NCBI RefSeq assembly: GCF_011492945.1
Contig: NZ_CP045119.1
Location: 992,001 to 1,056,000, forward strand
From: Rubrobacter tropicus
Lineage (GTDB): Bacteria > Actinomycetota > Rubrobacteria > Rubrobacterales > Rubrobacteraceae
Direction of reading: 5' to 3'
Length of the DNA: 64,000 nucleotides
The translations under genes were made by a program, and so were the position numbers. Every line of letters begins with the position of its first letter. The stretch's first letter is position 1. The notes below the pieces were generated by a model. It was not told the origin of the DNA, searched no databases, and saw only the letters and a program-made list of their open reading frames with translations. This document shows positions 51,442 through 58,638 of this stretch, one piece after another.

Positions 51442-51774
51442 CTAAGCCGCCCGCGGCGTTGCGTTTGGAAAGTTGATGAGAGAGTAGCGCCACTTGGAGT
51501 CCTCAACGTCGTTCTTCGGACCCTGGCCGAGGTGGCGTTTGACGTAGCCGTTGACCTTCTTCATGTGGTCTATGTCATCGTCGGTGTAGTCGGACTTGTT
51601 CTTCGCCAGGAGCTTGACGATCCTGCGTCCCGACTCGTGGCCTTTTGACTCGCCCTCTCCTTGGCCGACGGACTTGGACTCGTCGGTCCCGAGCCAGTCT
51701 TGGAGCTCCTTGCGGGTCATGTTCACGGCTTCGTCGAACTCGTCTATAGCCTGCCGGCGGTCGTCGTTTGTCAT
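51442..51774 (-). CDS. DUF3140 protein, host copy with C-terminus replaced by island insertion
   Basis: 110 residues. The same family as the previous entry (FDEAVNMTRKELQDWLGTDE, GHESGRRIVKLLAKNKSDYT, DDIDHMKKVNGYVKRH). It matches up to KWRYSLIN and then ends FPNATPRAA instead of the family's WGHDPLK. The odd tail is encoded by island DNA past the crossover at 51479-51480; the missing tail codons are found at 41507-41539. The protein may still work, since only about eight residues differ. Downstream of the DUF2945 gene, 12 bases apart, so co-transcribed. Confidence 0.82.
   Translation of the reverse strand: MTNDDRRQAIDEFDEAVNMTRKELQDWLGTDESKSVGQGEGESKGHESGRRIVKLLAKNKSDYTDDDIDHMKKVNGYVKRHLGQGPKNDVEDSKWRYSLINFPNATPRAA
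51456..51485. mobile_element. attR of the serine-integrase island
   Basis: GCGTTGC (51456-51462), seven bases, AAGTT (51470-51474), gatg, AG (51479-51480), then host DUF3140 codons to the right. It is the mirror of attL at 41538-41562: arm sequences, spacer lengths (7 and 4) and the AG crossover dinucleotide all match. Confidence 0.78.
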
Positions 51775-51786
51775 TCTCTGATCCTC

Positions 51787-51996
51787 CTACGCCTTGCTCA
51801 GCGAGTCGGGCTTGTGGGCGGCTTCTTTGCCGCTCTTCTCGCTCTCCACCACGTAGCGCGGATCGTCGCTTGAGGCGTCGACCTTCTGGCCGCCGACCTC
51901 CGTGGGGGAGGTGAGCCTCTTCTTCACCTTGCCGTAGGTCTCACCTTGCGGAGTGTTCCACTTTACGCGGTCGCCCTGCTTGAACTCCTGGGCCAT
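51787..51996 (-). CDS. DUF2945 (hypervirulence-associated TUDOR domain) protein
   Basis: 69 residues from ATG 51996, five bases after AGAGGAG; an in-frame start 18 bases earlier is less well placed. FKQGDRVKWNTPQGETYGKV and VVESEKSGKEAAHKPDSL are the signatures of the small SH3/TUDOR-like DUF2945 family. Function unknown; in many actinobacteria and proteobacteria it is linked with general stress genes. It begins a minus-strand unit with DUF3140. Confidence 0.88.
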   Translation of the reverse strand: MAQEFKQGDRVKWNTPQGETYGKVKKRLTSPTEVGGQKVDASSDDPRYVVESEKSGKEAAHKPDSLSKA

Positions 51997-52068
51997 GACG
52001 CTCCTCTCTTCCATCTTTTTGCCACGACTACAAATACTCGAAAGGGCGACGCCCGAACATGATTTTGC

Positions 52069-52215
52069 TTACTTGTGCGCGGCCCGGCCTTCGGCCACGT
52101 CGGGCATCTCCTTGCCCATCTGCCCCACGCCGACCCGGGTCGCCGGCAGCCCTGGCGAGGGGTCGACCCCGGCGAGGGTTCGAAATCCACCCGCGAACGA
52201 GGCGTAGGGTGGCAT
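52069..52215 (-). CDS. Possible 48-residue protein
   Basis: ATG 52215 to TAA 52069. Codons are strongly G/C at third positions, and the sequence reads naturally (MPPYASFAGGFRTLAGVD, then GVGQMGKEMPDVAEGRAAHK). It would be the first gene of the DUF2945/DUF3140 unit, 72 bases upstream of it. There is no clear ribosome site and no family recognised. It is the only coding candidate in the 300-base gap 51997-52299. Confidence 0.35.
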   Translation of the reverse strand: MPPYASFAGGFRTLAGVDPSPGLPATRVGVGQMGKEMPDVAEGRAAHK

Positions 52216-52299
52216 CTCGAGCTCGACGATGGCGGGCGCAGGCCCGCAGGCTGTCGTAGAATTGAGGGTGGAGGCGTCGAAGCAACGCTAGGAGGCTGG

Positions 52300-52434
52300 A
52301 TGGCGACGGAGTACCTGCAGTTCGTGGGAGCGTTGGTGCTCTTTCTCGGGATCCTGGTAGGGTCCTACTGGTTCGTCTACGCGCCGAACAGTAACGGGAA
52401 AGAAGAAAAAGACCAGCGGCAGGCCCGAAATTAG
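52300..52434 (+). CDS. Small single-helix membrane protein
   Basis: 44 residues from ATG 52300 with GGAGG four bases upstream. One transmembrane helix (FVGALVLFLGILVGSYWFVY) followed by a charged tail (NGKEEKDQRQARN). It lies 29 bases before the Rrf2-family gene. A TAGAAT hexamer at 52257-52262 could be its -10. Similar one-helix proteins serve as small subunits of membrane complexes, but nothing here says which. Confidence 0.55.
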   Translation: MATEYLQFVGALVLFLGILVGSYWFVYAPNSNGKEEKDQRQARN

Positions 52435-52463
52435 CGGACCGACGACCAGGAGCGTGGTGTAGC

Positions 52464-52928
52464 TTGCAGGTCTCGGCCAAGACGGACTACGCGCTCAGGG
52501 CCGCCGCCGAGTTGGCGAAGGCCGCCTCCGAAGGTTCGGGGCCTTTGAAGGGGGAGAGGATCTCCGACGCCCAGGGCATCCCGAAGAAGTTCATGGAGAA
52601 CATCCTCCACGACCTGAAACGCGCCGGCCTCGTCCGCACCCAGCGCGGCGCCTCCGGCGGCTACTGGCTCGCGCTGCCGCCGGACGAGATCTGGCTCGCA
52701 GGCATCATCCGCGCCGTCGAGGGACCGCTGGCAAACGTCCGTGGCGAGTGGCCCGAGGCCGTCGAGTACACGGGTGCCGCCGAGCACCTCCAAGACATCT
52801 GGATCGCCGTCCGCGCCAGCATGAGGGCCGTGCTCGAGTCCGTCACCCTGGCCGACCTCGTAAACGGCGACCTCCCCGATCAGATCGTCCAACTAACCAG
52901 CGACCCCGAAGCGTGGGTGCACCACTAG
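52464..52928 (+). CDS. Rrf2-family transcriptional regulator without Fe-S cysteines
   Basis: 154 residues from TTG 52464. Winged-helix start MQVSAKTDYALRAAAELAKA, recognition region ISDAQGIPKKFMENILHDLK, wing RTQRGASGGYWLALPPDEI. The three cysteines that bind the Fe-S cluster in IscR/NsrR/RsrR are absent: there is no cysteine in the whole chain. It must sense something else or act as a simple DNA-binding protein (YwnA/CymR-like). A possible regulator of neighbouring stress or chromate genes; not shown. Confidence 0.88.
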   Translation: MQVSAKTDYALRAAAELAKAASEGSGPLKGERISDAQGIPKKFMENILHDLKRAGLVRTQRGASGGYWLALPPDEIWLAGIIRAVEGPLANVRGEWPEAVEYTGAAEHLQDIWIAVRASMRAVLESVTLADLVNGDLPDQIVQLTSDPEAWVHH

Positions 52929-52964
52929 CTGCGTGATCGACTCGCTCAATGGTGCTCGATCTGC

Positions 52965-53093
52965 CTACTCAGTGACCTTGTCGAGCGCCCCGAAGAAGTC
53001 GCGGCGCTTGGGGACAGGTATCTCCAACCCCTCTTTGGTCCTCTGGCTAGGCTCGTCCTTTCGGACGAGCGGCCTGTCGCGCTTGCCTGCCAT
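52965..53093 (-). CDS. Small basic hypothetical protein
   Basis: 42 residues from ATG 53093, with GGGAGGA three bases upstream. MAGKRDRPLVRKDEPSQ, then TKEGLEIPVPKRRDFFGAL. Very charged, with no hydrophobic core, so likely disordered or nucleic-acid-binding. I recall actinobacterial proteins with this 'DRPLVRKDEPSQ..TKEGLEIPVP' form but no function. It is divergent from the next gene, 21 bases away. Confidence 0.6.
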   Translation of the reverse strand: MAGKRDRPLVRKDEPSQRTKEGLEIPVPKRRDFFGALDKVTE

Positions 53094-53114
53094 AGTCCTC
53101 CCATTCTGCACCCC

Positions 53115-53564
53115 GTGATCTTCCACCACGAAAGGCGACTCCAGCGGGCGCTCCACCACCTGGAGAGCCTTAAAGCCGAAGTCGAAGCCTGGGCCGACGA
53201 ATGCCCGTACCGAACCTGGGTGGATTTCGACGTTGACGCCCGCTACAAACTCACTTGGCTTGAGGCCATCGACCAGCCGCCCGCCCGCTTCGGCCTCATC
53301 GTCGGGGATTGCGTCCACAACCTCCGCTCGTCCCTGGACAACCTCATGCTCGAATTGGCGCTCATTCGCGGGCGGGGGCGGGTCTCCAAGTCCGTCGAGG
53401 GCGATTCCCAGTTTCCGATCTTCGCCGCCGACCCGTCGCTCAACCCGAAGCGCCTCGCGGAATTCAAGCGCATGACGCGGGGCATTAACCCAAGAGCCAA
53501 GGCAATCATCGAGGGCCTGCAACCGTACAACAGAGTCGACCGGTTCCACCACCCCTCAGCGTAG
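53115..53564 (+). CDS. Hypothetical protein with helical HNLRSSLDNL motif, probably C-terminally truncated
   Basis: 149 residues from GTG 53115. LQRALHHLESLKAEVEAW at the start and GDCVHNLRSSLDNLMLELAL in the middle resemble a family of actinobacterial proteins of 200-300 residues that is not characterised. This one stops soon after GLQPYNRVDRFHH, where relatives usually continue, so a late frameshift or truncation is likely. It may form a pair with the divergent 42-residue protein. Confidence 0.5.
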   Translation: MIFHHERRLQRALHHLESLKAEVEAWADECPYRTWVDFDVDARYKLTWLEAIDQPPARFGLIVGDCVHNLRSSLDNLMLELALIRGRGRVSKSVEGDSQFPIFAADPSLNPKRLAEFKRMTRGINPRAKAIIEGLQPYNRVDRFHHPSA

Positions 53565-53696
53565 GCTTCGGCCACCGGGTCCCACCCATACTCCGTAGCA
53601 TGGTCGTCCCCATGCGCCTGAGTTTCCTCCACCACCACATCGTCAACAAAGTGCTCCGCCCCTTGCGGCCGTTCCTTAAACGGCATCAGCTACCGC

Positions 53697-53722
53697 CCCC
53701 TTGACGTGCTGCCGTCAAGGGG
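53697..53722. terminator. Perfect hairpin upstream of the chromate operon
   Basis: CCCCTTGACG (53697-53706) with CGTCAAGGGG (53713-53722), six-base loop. No T-run follows. It may end transcription from upstream, or bind a protein, as it lies ten bases before the operon -35. Confidence 0.5.
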
Positions 53723-53731
53723 ATAAGTGCC

Positions 53732-53760
53732 TTGACTTTGACCGTAACCGTGGTTACTCT
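53732..53760 (+). promoter_or_regulatory. chr operon promoter with internal palindromic operator
   Basis: -35 TTGACT (53732-53737), 17 bp, weak -10 TACTCT (53755-53760). The palindrome GTAACC-GT-GGTTAC (53744-53757) fills the spacer, an ideal position for a repressor. The binding protein is unknown; a ChrB-type or other dimeric regulator would fit. Confidence 0.55.
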
Positions 53761-53782
53761 GCACGCGTTGTTCACTCGATTT

Positions 53783-55105
53783 ATGGAGATTAAATTGACG
53801 GACGAGGGGAGGACCAAGCCGGTTGGGTTCTGGGAGGCCTTCCGGTTCTGGGTGAAGCTTGGGTTCATCAACTTCGGGGGGCCTGCGGGCCAGATCGCGA
53901 TCATGCACCGCGAGCTGGTGGACGAGAAGCGGTGGGTCTCCGAGGGGCAGTACCTGAGGACGCTGAATTTCTGCATGCTCCTGCCCGGTCCTGAGGCGCA
54001 GCAGGTGGCGACCTACATCGGGTGGAGGCTGCACGGCACATTAGGTGGGATCGTGGCGGGGTCCTTCTTCGTGATCCCTTCCATCTTTGTCCTGTTGCTG
54101 CTCTCCTACCTGGCGGTCGCGCACTCGGACGTGCCGGCGGTCAGGGGTCTGCTATACGGCGTGCAGCCGGTCGTCATAGCCATAGTGGTAGAGGCCGTGA
54201 TGCGCATAGGGAAGAGGGCGCTGGGGCACGCGGCGCTGTGGGCCTTCGCGGTGGCCGCCTTCGTCGCGCTGTATTTCTTGTCCGTCCCGTTCCCGCTGGT
54301 CGTAGTGGCCGCCGCCGTCGGCGGGGTGGTGCTGCAGCGCTTCGTGCCCGAGGCGTTCCGGGGCGGGGGTCACGGAGCGGCTGAGGAGGAGTCCGCGGTA
54401 GACCAGTCCGGCCAGGCCGCGCGGCCGTCGGTGTTGCGCAACCTGAGGTTAGTCGGCACGTTCGTCGTGCTGTGGGTCATACCGGTGGGAGCCATCTGGA
54501 TCTGGCGCGGCGGGGAGGACGTGCTCGTGCGGGAGGCCCTGTTCTTCACGGGGGCCGCTTTCGTCACCTTCGGCGGGGCCTACGCGGTCCTGAGCTACAT
54601 CTCGAACGTGGCGGTCAACGACTACGGGTGGCTGACGGCCGACCAGATGGTGCAGGGCCTCGGGCTCGCCGAGTCCACGCCGGGGCCCTTGATCATGGTC
54701 ACCCAGTACGTCGGTTTCCTGGGGGCGTGGAACAAGGCGCCCGAAGGCTTCGACCCCCTGATCTACGGAACATTCGGCGCCCTGCTGACCACTTACGTTA
54801 CGTTCCTTCCCTGTTTCATGTTCATCTTCCTGCTCGCGCCCTACATCGAGCTTCTGGCGGGCAACCAGAAGATCCGGGCCGCGCTGACGGGGGTTACGGC
54901 CGCGGTGGTCGGCGTGATCGCCAACCTGGCTGTCTTCTTCGCCGGACGGGTGCTGTTTCCCGACGGGGTTACCCTCGGCGGCTTCGACGTCTTCGCCCTG
55001 GCCGTTGCGGTGGTCTCGTTCGTGGTCTTGCAGAGGTTCAAGGTGCCGATCTACGTAATGGTGCCGGTCGGCGCCCTGCTGGGCATGATGTGGACGCTCT
55101 TGTAG
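53783..55105 (+). CDS. chrA: Chromate transporter ChrA
   Basis: 440 residues from ATG 53783; TTG 53795, five bases after GGAGA, is a good alternative. Two CHR domains with the signature FWVKLGFINFGGPAGQIA in the first half and FFTGAAFVTFGGAYAVLSY in the second; about ten to twelve transmembrane helices; AESTPGPLIMVTQYVGF is the second conserved proline-rich motif. It exports chromate, using the membrane potential. It heads a tight six-gene operon with rhodanese, chrB parts and an ABC pair. Confidence 0.93.
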   Translation: MEIKLTDEGRTKPVGFWEAFRFWVKLGFINFGGPAGQIAIMHRELVDEKRWVSEGQYLRTLNFCMLLPGPEAQQVATYIGWRLHGTLGGIVAGSFFVIPSIFVLLLLSYLAVAHSDVPAVRGLLYGVQPVVIAIVVEAVMRIGKRALGHAALWAFAVAAFVALYFLSVPFPLVVVAAAVGGVVLQRFVPEAFRGGGHGAAEEESAVDQSGQAARPSVLRNLRLVGTFVVLWVIPVGAIWIWRGGEDVLVREALFFTGAAFVTFGGAYAVLSYISNVAVNDYGWLTADQMVQGLGLAESTPGPLIMVTQYVGFLGAWNKAPEGFDPLIYGTFGALLTTYVTFLPCFMFIFLLAPYIELLAGNQKIRAALTGVTAAVVGVIANLAVFFAGRVLFPDGVTLGGFDVFALAVAVVSFVVLQRFKVPIYVMVPVGALLGMMWTLL

Positions 55106-55137
55106 GAGGGCATAGGCAGGACAGAGAGGGGTTTGAC

Positions 55138-55455
55138 GTGGCGCAAGGGAGCATCGACGCCAGGACGTTGAGGGACATGCTGGGGCGCGGCGAGCGGGTA
55201 GTGGTGGTGGACGTGCGCAAGAGGGAGGAGCACGAGCGGGGGTCGGTGCCCGGCGCCGTGAGCTTCGACGCCTACGGCGCCCTGAACGACGGCGACGAGC
55301 GGGCCATGGAGGGACTAGAGCTGCCCGGAAGGACGCAGGTTGTAACCGTATGCAACCGTGGCCGTTCCGCCGCCGCGGCCGCCGAGCAGCTGCGAAGTCG
55401 GGGCTACGAGGCCGTCTATCTGGAGGGTGGGATGGAAGCCTGGAGGTCTTCCTGA
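55138..55455 (+). CDS. Rhodanese-like sulfurtransferase
   Basis: 105 residues from GTG 55138, six bases after GAGAGGGG. Single rhodanese domain: VVVVDVRKREEHERGSVPGA and the active-site loop VCNRGRSAAAAAEQL with the persulfide cysteine; ends LEGGMEAWR. Cytosolic. In the chromate operon it might repair oxidised thiols or reduce chromate; that is inference. Its stop overlaps the chrB N-terminal gene. Confidence 0.9.
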   Translation: MAQGSIDARTLRDMLGRGERVVVVDVRKREEHERGSVPGAVSFDAYGALNDGDERAMEGLELPGRTQVVTVCNRGRSAAAAAEQLRSRGYEAVYLEGGMEAWRSS

Positions 55456-55970
55456 CGAGGACGCGCTGGGTTCTGCTCGTGTACCGGATCCCGAGGGAGC
55501 CCTCGCGCCACCGGGTGGCCGTGTGGCGCAAGCTCAGGGATCTTGGCGCCCTCTACCTGCAGGACGGGGTGGCCGCGCTGCCGGAGGACGCCGTCACCCG
55601 CGAGCAGATGGAGTGGCTTCAGCTCCGGGTCCGGGAGGCCGGCGGCGAGGCGACCCTGTGGGAGGCGCGGCCGGGGACGGTGGCCGAGGAGGGAGAGCTG
55701 GTGGGGACCTTCCGGGCCGCTCGCGAAGAGGCGTACAGGGCCCTCATCGCAGGCGCCGAGCGCGTCCGGCGCAAGGCGGAGATGGGTGGCGGCGCGGACC
55801 TCTCCGAGCCTTTAGGCAAGCTGGAGCGGGCGTTCAGGGTAGAGCGGAGGCGGGATTACTTCCGTTCGCCGCTCAGGGCGGAGGCCCAGGAAGCCCTCAG
55901 GGCCGCCCGCCGGGCGGTGAGGGAAGGGCCGAAGGACGAAGGGGCGCGCGTCGCGGAGGGCGGGCTGTAG
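55452..55970 (+). CDS. chrB: ChrB N-terminal domain protein, CTG start
   Basis: 172 residues. The family begins just before RWVLLVYRIPREPSRHRVAVW, and no ATG, GTG or TTG is available there. CTG 55452 has a perfect GGAGG ribosome site at 55442-55446 with five-base spacing and overlaps the rhodanese TGA (CTGA), so CTG is taken as the start. The chain follows the ChrB_N domain: RHRVAVWRKLRDLGALYLQDG and a helical C-terminal half. ChrB acts as a chromate-responsive regulator or resistance protein. The catalytic-like C-terminal domain is in the next, separate gene. Confidence 0.83.
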   Translation: MTRTRWVLLVYRIPREPSRHRVAVWRKLRDLGALYLQDGVAALPEDAVTREQMEWLQLRVREAGGEATLWEARPGTVAEEGELVGTFRAAREEAYRALIAGAERVRRKAEMGGGADLSEPLGKLERAFRVERRRDYFRSPLRAEAQEALRAARRAVREGPKDEGARVAEGGL

Positions 55971-56386
55971 TGCTCTGGGCCACCCGCAGGGGATGCCACG
56001 TCGACCGGACGGCCTGCGTGTGGTTGATCCGGCGCTACCTGGACGGCGGGGCCGCCTTCGTCTTCTTCGGGGACCCGGGGGAGGCGCCCGACGAGGCGGA
56101 GCTCTTCGACGTGGCCGGGGCCCGGCTGGGCCACCACGAGGAGGACTGTTCCTTCGAGACCTTCCTCAAGGAGTACGGGCTCGAAGACGCCGTGCTGCGC
56201 GAGATAGGCGAGATCGTCCACGACGCCGACCTGATGGACGAGAAGTACGGCCGCCCAGAGGCCGACGGCCTGGACATCATCGTCCGGGGGATGCAGCTCG
56301 CCCTTCCGGACGACGAGGCCCTCACCCGTCATACCGACGTCCTCTACGACGGCCTCTACGCCTATCTGCGCCGGGAGACGCTCTAG
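55970..56386 (+). CDS. chrB: ChrB C-terminal domain protein
   Basis: 138 residues from GTG 55970, which shares a base with the upstream TAG. ChrB_C domain: WATRRGCHVDRTACVWLIRR, FVFFGDPGEAP, HHEEDCSFETFLKEYGL and IVHDADLMDEKYGRPEADG. The His/Asp/Cys set could bind a metal. In most bacteria this domain is fused to ChrB_N in one protein of about 320 residues; here the two are separate but translationally coupled. Confidence 0.88.
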   Translation: MLWATRRGCHVDRTACVWLIRRYLDGGAAFVFFGDPGEAPDEAELFDVAGARLGHHEEDCSFETFLKEYGLEDAVLREIGEIVHDADLMDEKYGRPEADGLDIIVRGMQLALPDDEALTRHTDVLYDGLYAYLRRETL

Positions 56387-56387
56387 C

Positions 56388-57098
56388 TTGGAGCGTCCGA
56401 AGATTCGCGTCCGCGGGCTGTGTTACGCGGTCGGTGGGACCGAGATCCTAAACAGCGTCGACGCGGAGATACCAGACGGCGGGATCACCGCCGTTGTGGG
56501 ACCGTCCGGGGCCGGCAAGAGCACCCTGCTGCGCGCCGTGAACCGCCTGATCGAACCAACCGCGGGCGAGATCTTCCTGGACGGGGAGCCGACGGGCGGG
56601 ATGGACCCCCTGAAGCTGCGGCGGCGGGTCGGCATGGTCTTCCAGCTCCCGGCCCTCTTCGGGGCCTCGGTCGAGGAGGCCGTTCTCTACGGGGCGCGCC
56701 TCGCCGGCCTGGACGCCGACGTGGTCCGCCTGCTGGAGATGGTGGGACTGGACCCTGCCCTGTCGGCGCGGTACCCCGAATCCCTCTCCGTCGGCCAGCA
56801 GCAGCGCGTCTCGATAGCCAGGGCCCTCGCGCTCGAGCCGGAGGCGCTCCTCATGGACGAACCGACGAGCGCCCTGGACGAGGCCGCCCGGCGGAGGATC
56901 GAGGACCTCGTCCGGGATCTGAACGCGCAGCTCGGCCTGACGATCGTCTTCGTGAGCCACGACCTCGCACAGGTCGGGCGCGTCGCAGACCACGTCATCC
57001 TCCTGGCGGAGGGAAGGAGCGTTGGCACGTGGGGGAGGGAAGAGTTCTTCTCCGCGGCCGGTGAACGCGCAAGGCGGCTCATCGCGGGGAAGCCCTAG
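56388..57098 (+). CDS. ABC transporter ATPase, FetA/YbbL (STAR1-like)
   Basis: 236 residues from TTG 56388, one base after the ChrB stop. Walker A GPSGAGKSTLLRAVNRL, signature SLSVGQQQRVSIARAL, Walker B ALLMDEPTSALD and switch His in VFVSHDLAQ. With the next gene it forms a FetAB/YbbLM pair. In E. coli this exports iron under oxidative stress; in plants the STAR1/2 homologues confer aluminium tolerance. In this operon it may remove a metal or sugar-nucleotide during chromate stress. Confidence 0.87.
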   Translation: MERPKIRVRGLCYAVGGTEILNSVDAEIPDGGITAVVGPSGAGKSTLLRAVNRLIEPTAGEIFLDGEPTGGMDPLKLRRRVGMVFQLPALFGASVEEAVLYGARLAGLDADVVRLLEMVGLDPALSARYPESLSVGQQQRVSIARALALEPEALLMDEPTSALDEAARRRIEDLVRDLNAQLGLTIVFVSHDLAQVGRVADHVILLAEGRSVGTWGREEFFSAAGERARRLIAGKP

Positions 57099-57099
57099 C

Positions 57100-57867
57100 G
57101 TGGGCACCGTCGTCGCCGCGCTGCCCACGCTGGGGCTGGTGGCCGTCGCGGTGGCTCTGAGCTACTACGAGAAGCTGGGCCTGGAGGGGGACATCGGGGT
57201 CGCTGTGGTCCGCTCCTTCGTCCAGCTCGCCGCGATCGGTTACGCCATCGATTACGTCTTCGGGTTAAAGAGTCTCGCGGCCGTCTCCCTTCTCCTGGCG
57301 GGGATGGTCCTCTTCGCCGCCCAGACCTCGGCGCGGCGGGCAAGGGACGTGCCACGGGCGTTCCTCGTGGTGGCTTTGGCCGTCGGGGTGGCGGCCGTGG
57401 CCACCCTGGGCTTGTTGCTCGCGCTCGGGATAGTGCCCGCTTCGGCCAGGTACCTCATTCCCCTCGGGGGGATGGTGATCGGCAACTCCATGAACGCTTC
57501 GAGTCTGACCATGCTCCGGATCCGGGACGATTTGGCCGGGCAGCGCCCGAAGGTTGAGGCCGCCCTCGCCCTCGGCGCCACGAGCCGTCAGGCCGTCGCC
57601 CCGATCCTCAAGACGGCGCTCAGGGGCGCCCTGGTGCCGTTGATAGACTCCACGAAGACGACGGGTATAATCTTCCTGCCCGGCGCCATGGTCGGCATGA
57701 TCATAGCCGGCGCCGATCCCCTCGAAGCCGTCCGGCTCCAGATAGTCGTCCTCTACATGCTCCTCGGAAGCGTCTCGATCGCCGCCATGATCGTAGCCCT
57801 GCTCTCCTACCGCTCTTTCTTTACCGCCAGACACCAGCTTCGGGTCGTCACGCGCGCGGGCGCCTGA
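57100..57867 (+). CDS. ABC permease, FetB/YbbM (UPF0014, STAR2-like)
   Basis: 255 residues from GTG 57100, one base after the upstream stop. Seven transmembrane helices; UPF0014 signatures LPLTLGLVA-like start (LPTLGLVAVAVALSYYEKLG), VVRSFVQLAAIGYAIDYVF, LIPLGGMVIGNSMNASSLTM and DSTKTTGIIFLPGAMVGMII. Partner of the preceding ATPase. End of the chromate operon; convergent with the universal stress gene. Confidence 0.9.
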   Translation: MGTVVAALPTLGLVAVAVALSYYEKLGLEGDIGVAVVRSFVQLAAIGYAIDYVFGLKSLAAVSLLLAGMVLFAAQTSARRARDVPRAFLVVALAVGVAAVATLGLLLALGIVPASARYLIPLGGMVIGNSMNASSLTMLRIRDDLAGQRPKVEAALALGATSRQAVAPILKTALRGALVPLIDSTKTTGIIFLPGAMVGMIIAGADPLEAVRLQIVVLYMLLGSVSIAAMIVALLSYRSFFTARHQLRVVTRAGA

Positions 57868-57906
57868 GGCCGATCGCCGGCGGCGCGGTTCTCTGTGCGG
57901 ACCGCT

Positions 57907-58368
57907 TCAGAAAGGACTGCTGGCGCCGTGGGTCGGGCGCACGACGAGGACCGGGCAGTGGGCGTGGCGGACGACGGAGTCGGCGACGTTGCCCATGAGG
58001 GCCCGCTTCATCCCCCCGAACCCGCGACTGCCAATGACTATCATGCCGGCGCCTATCTCTTCGGCCAGGTGGACGATTGCCTCGTCCCGTCGCTCGTCCA
58101 TCTTCAGGTGGGTGAGCGCCACCTCGCCGCCGGCCGCCTCGATCTTCCTCACCTGTTCGTCCAGCACCTCCCGGGCCTCGCGTTCCAGTTCCTCGTGCTC
58201 CTTCTGGACGTACGTCTCGTAGACGGCCGTGGGGAACGTGCGCCCGACCGCGACCACGTGAAGCCGCGAGCCCGTGCTCTGCGCGAGGTCGGCCGCCACC
58301 GTGGCCGCTAGGTCCGCCTGCTCCGAACCGTCCGTGGCAAGCAGGATGTGCGTAGGAAAGATGCTCAA
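57907..58368 (-). CDS. Universal stress protein (UspA family)
   Basis: 153 residues from TTG 58368, with AAGGACGACGGG upstream; open frame continues upstream but without family features. THILLATDGSEQADLAATVA at the start and the ATP-binding IVIGSRGFGGMKRALMGNVADSVVRHAHCPVLVVR (shown in parts: GSRGFGGMKRAL and HCPVLVVR) at the end. The ATP-binding G-2x-G-9x-G(S/N) motif is nearly complete (GSRGFGGMKRALMGNV), so it is likely of the nucleotide-binding type. Confidence 0.92.
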   Translation of the reverse strand: MSIFPTHILLATDGSEQADLAATVAADLAQSTGSRLHVVAVGRTFPTAVYETYVQKEHEELEREAREVLDEQVRKIEAAGGEVALTHLKMDERRDEAIVHLAEEIGAGMIVIGSRGFGGMKRALMGNVADSVVRHAHCPVLVVRPTHGASSPF

Positions 58369-58443
58369 CCCGTCGTCCTTTCGTAGCCCATACACCGAAT
58401 CCAGAGTACCTTGCCCACCACCGCCGCGGCAAACAGCGCCTGC

Positions 58444-58559
58444 GCTTGTCAGCCGGTCAGCAAGCCATCTCTGTCCGTTACCCTGCGTCTGGGCCGCGAC
58501 ACTCCGGCTTACGCGTCCCTGTCCCGCCCCGCGCGGCAAGAAGCTGGCGGGCTGAGAGC
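58444..58559. repeat. Heptad repeat, inverted halves
   Basis: GCTTGTCAGCCGGTCAGC (58444-58461) and AGCTGGCGGGCTGAGAGC (58542-58559), inverted relative to each other, within the 270-base gap between two minus-strand genes. Nothing else coding is seen in that gap. Confidence 0.6.
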
Positions 58560-58638
58560 GAGGACTGCGGAGCAGGCCGACGCGCGCCGAAAGCGAAGGC
58601 CATAGGCCGGAGCGTGCTGAGAGCCTCCGAAGCCGGCG

